64,000 nucleotides of DNA, taken from assembly GCA_020026275.1 (NCBI GenBank), contig JAHHQQ010000003.1, positions 1 to 64,000 of the forward strand. The letters are read 5' to 3'. Positions 62,465 to 64,000 of this stretch are shown here, piece by piece. The stretch is from Bacteroidales bacterium (GTDB lineage: Bacteria > Bacteroidota > Bacteroidia > Bacteroidales > UBA932). The translations under genes were made by a program, and so were the position numbers. The first letter of the stretch is position 1; each line of letters opens with the position of its first letter. The notes under the pieces were generated by a model, which worked only from the letters and a program-made list of their open reading frames with translations, did not search any database and was not told the origin of the DNA.

Positions 62465-64000
62465 TTACATTTCCTTGAAAGAAACGGCGAAACCGCCACC
62501 ACGAGCCATCTTCATCTTCAAGACACTGTGGCTGTCCACCTTCTCTTTATAGATCTTGTACGCCTGCGGATTGGTCTCATAATCGGCATCCTCCGCATCA
62601 GCATAGATCGTTGCCTCGTATTTCTTGTCCGGATTGAGGAAATCCAGTGCCACATCCAAAGTTCTTGCATTCTCGTCGGTCACCCCCCCCATGAACCATT
62701 TGCCGGTTCCCTTCTCCTGACGTGCGATCACCAGATAATCACCCGGTTCTGCCAGCAGATATTTGCTTTGCTTCCAATCGATGCCCACTTCCTTGATGAA
62801 CTGGAAAGCGTCCATGAACTTCTCGTAATGCTCCGGGAAATCCGCAGCCATCTGGAGAGGTGAATACATGGTCACATACAGAGCCAGCTGATTGGCAATG
62901 GTCGCCAGTACCTTGGACTTGTTCTTTCCTCCTGTCACCTTGTCCAAATCCATTTCAAAGATACCTGGAGTGAAATCCATCGGCCCTCCGTTCAGACGGG
63001 TGAAAGGAAGGATGGTGACATGTCTTGGCTGAGTGCCACCAAAAGCTTGATATTCTGTGCCTCTGGCACTTTCATTTCCAATCAAGTTTGGATAGGTACG
63101 GCACAGACCTGTCGGACGGACCGCTTCATGGGCATTGACCATGATATGGTGCTTGGCAGCCTCTTTGACCGCATAGAGATAATGGTTAATCATGTACTGG
63201 CTGTAGTGATAGAAGCCCAGTGGCAGAATATCTCCCACATAACCGCTCTTCACCGCATTGTAGCCATACTTGTCCATGAAGTCGTAAGCCTTCTCCATGT
63301 GACGCTCGTAATTACGTACAGATGAAGAGCTTTCATGGTGCATGAGCAGTCTGATTCCCTTGGAATGAGCATACTCATTCAATGCCTTGATGTCAAAATC
63401 CGGATAAGGAGTGAGGAAATCAAAGACATAGTCCTTGTTGCAGTTGGCCCAGTCTTCCCAACCGATGTTCCAACCTTCTACGAGCACCTGGTCGAAACCA
63501 TGTTTTGCCGCAAAGTCAATATAACGGCAGACATTTTGATTGTTGGCAGAATGTCTTCCATTCGGTTTGCTGGAAGCATAGTCGGTCTGACCCAATTTGA
63601 CAGAAGAGAAATCATCGGTATAAGACCAGGAGCCTTTCCCCGAAATCATTTCCCACCAGACACCCATGTATTTCACCGGTTTGATCCAACTCACATCTTC
63701 ATAGGCACACGGCTCATTCAAATTGAGGACAAGACGAGAGGCCAATTGTTTTCTGGCATCATCTGTCACCTGGATGGTTCTCCAAGGAGACTTGCAAGGT
63801 GTCTGCAAATTGCCCTTCCATCCTTGGGCATCAGGAGTCAAATGCGAAACAAATGTCAAAGTCTCCGGATCCAGTTCCAAATGCATGCAGGCATAGTCGA
63901 CAAGTTCCGCTTCGTGCAGATTGATGTACAGGCCATCGTCTGTCTTCATCTGAAGGGATGTCTGAACACCCGTACAAGAGAACGGGGTCTGGGAAGAATT
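62465..64000 (-). CDS. GH97 alpha-glucosidase (SusB-type), cut by window edge
   Basis: The C-terminal 511 residues of a GH97 enzyme; the frame stays open through position 64000, so the N-terminal part and signal peptide are outside. The inverting active-site acids are visible by family comparison with SusB: E in HHESSSSVRNY, E in NAHEAVRPTG and E in GNESARGTEY. Partial products such as GVWWEMISGKGSW and the PMDFTPGIFEMD loop are typical. SusB acts in the periplasm on starch oligosaccharides from non-reducing ends. malQ follows downstream. An ATG at 63949 is internal, since upstream codons continue in frame. Confidence 0.93.
   Translation of the reverse strand, partial: NSSQTPFSCTGVQTSLQMKTDDGLYINLHEAELVDYACMHLELDPETLTFVSHLTPDAQGWKGNLQTPCKSPWRTIQVTDDARKQLASRLVLNLNEPCAYEDVSWIKPVKYMGVWWEMISGKGSWSYTDDFSSVKLGQTDYASSKPNGRHSANNQNVCRYIDFAAKHGFDQVLVEGWNIGWEDWANCNKDYVFDFLTPYPDFDIKALNEYAHSKGIRLLMHHESSSSVRNYERHMEKAYDFMDKYGYNAVKSGYVGDILPLGFYHYSQYMINHYLYAVKEAAKHHIMVNAHEAVRPTGLCRTYPNLIGNESARGTEYQAFGGTQPRHVTILPFTRLNGGPMDFTPGIFEMDLDKVTGGKNKSKVLATIANQLALYVTMYSPLQMAADFPEHYEKFMDAFQFIKEVGIDWKQSKYLLAEPGDYLVIARQEKGTGKWFMGGVTDENARTLDVALDFLNPDKKYEATIYADAEDADYETNPQAYKIYKEKVDSHSVLKMKMARGGGFAVSFKEM

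Noticed and set aside
60553..62478. A 641-codon open frame on the plus strand
   Set aside because: It is antisense to malQ, which has all GH77 catalytic residues.
1..64000. CRISPR arrays, tRNA or rRNA genes
   Set aside because: No regularly spaced direct repeats with unique spacers and no tRNA- or rRNA-like segment were found by eye in the intergenic regions; tRNAscan or Infernal runs would be needed to be certain.

Overview
The window reads as one stretch of a Bacteroidota (most likely Bacteroidales) chromosome. Evidence: a SusC/SusD pair, GH97 and GH3 glycosidases, a PiT transporter with a long PhoU-like tail, DUF5723-type and DUF4843/PKD-type envelope proteins, mostly absent Shine-Dalgarno sequences, and repeated promoters of the Bacteroides form (TTG or TTTG, about 19 bp, TAnnTTTG). 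An anaerobic radical-SAM maturase and formate-tetrahydrofolate ligase suit a gut-type anaerobe. I see no rRNA, tRNA or CRISPR array.

Layout. 1-5.5 kb (minus): formate-THF ligase, an NtrC-type response regulator, and a Kdp potassium-ATPase operon (an unassigned 32-aa membrane ORF, kdpF, kdpA, start of kdpB). 5.6-12.4 kb (minus): GH3 glycosidase, cytoplasmic GH13 amylase, double-META lipoprotein, OPA-type transporter. 12.6-16.2 kb (plus): beta-mannosidase and a phosphodiesterase/phosphatase-like lipoprotein. 16.2-18.8 kb (minus): LysO-type exporter and YfcC-type transporter. 19.0-20.7 kb (plus): acyl-CoA synthetase. 20.8-25.5 kb: PiT phosphate transporter divergent from a PhoB/PhoR-type two-component system, with an 11-bp-phased direct-repeat array in the pit promoter. 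25.6-27 kb: a condensation-fold acyltransferase. 27-35.3 kb (minus): CusBAC-type metal efflux with a His/Cys-rich exported protein, a CCG-domain protein and TrkH.

35.6-36.3 kb holds broken remains of an integrative element: an integrase N-terminus and two frameshifted helix-turn-helix genes. 36.6-40 kb (plus): MATE transporter, cardiolipin synthase, rhodanese lipoprotein. 40-49.5 kb (plus): a seven-gene operon of SusC, SusD, two lipoproteins, ABC ATPase, permease and DUF4857-type protein, with no glycosidase; this is the best candidate for an uncharacterised import/export system. 49.7-50.6 kb: lrgA and lrgB, both decayed. 50.8-53.8 kb (minus): cstA, and a stand-alone trpB preceded by a complete trp attenuator (19-aa leader peptide with tandem Trp codons plus terminator). 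53.8-58.4 kb (minus): outer-membrane barrel, large lipoprotein, anSME-type maturase. 58.5-59.9 kb (plus): LytS-type sensor kinase. 60-64 kb (minus): MalQ and GH97 alpha-glucosidase, the latter cut by the window edge.

Main themes: alpha-glucan breakdown (GH97, MalQ, GH13), potassium uptake by two systems (Kdp, TrkH), phosphate sensing and uptake, metal efflux, and clear genome decay at two places (lrgAB and the mobile-element remnant). Function calls rest on motifs and family recall; no database search was run.
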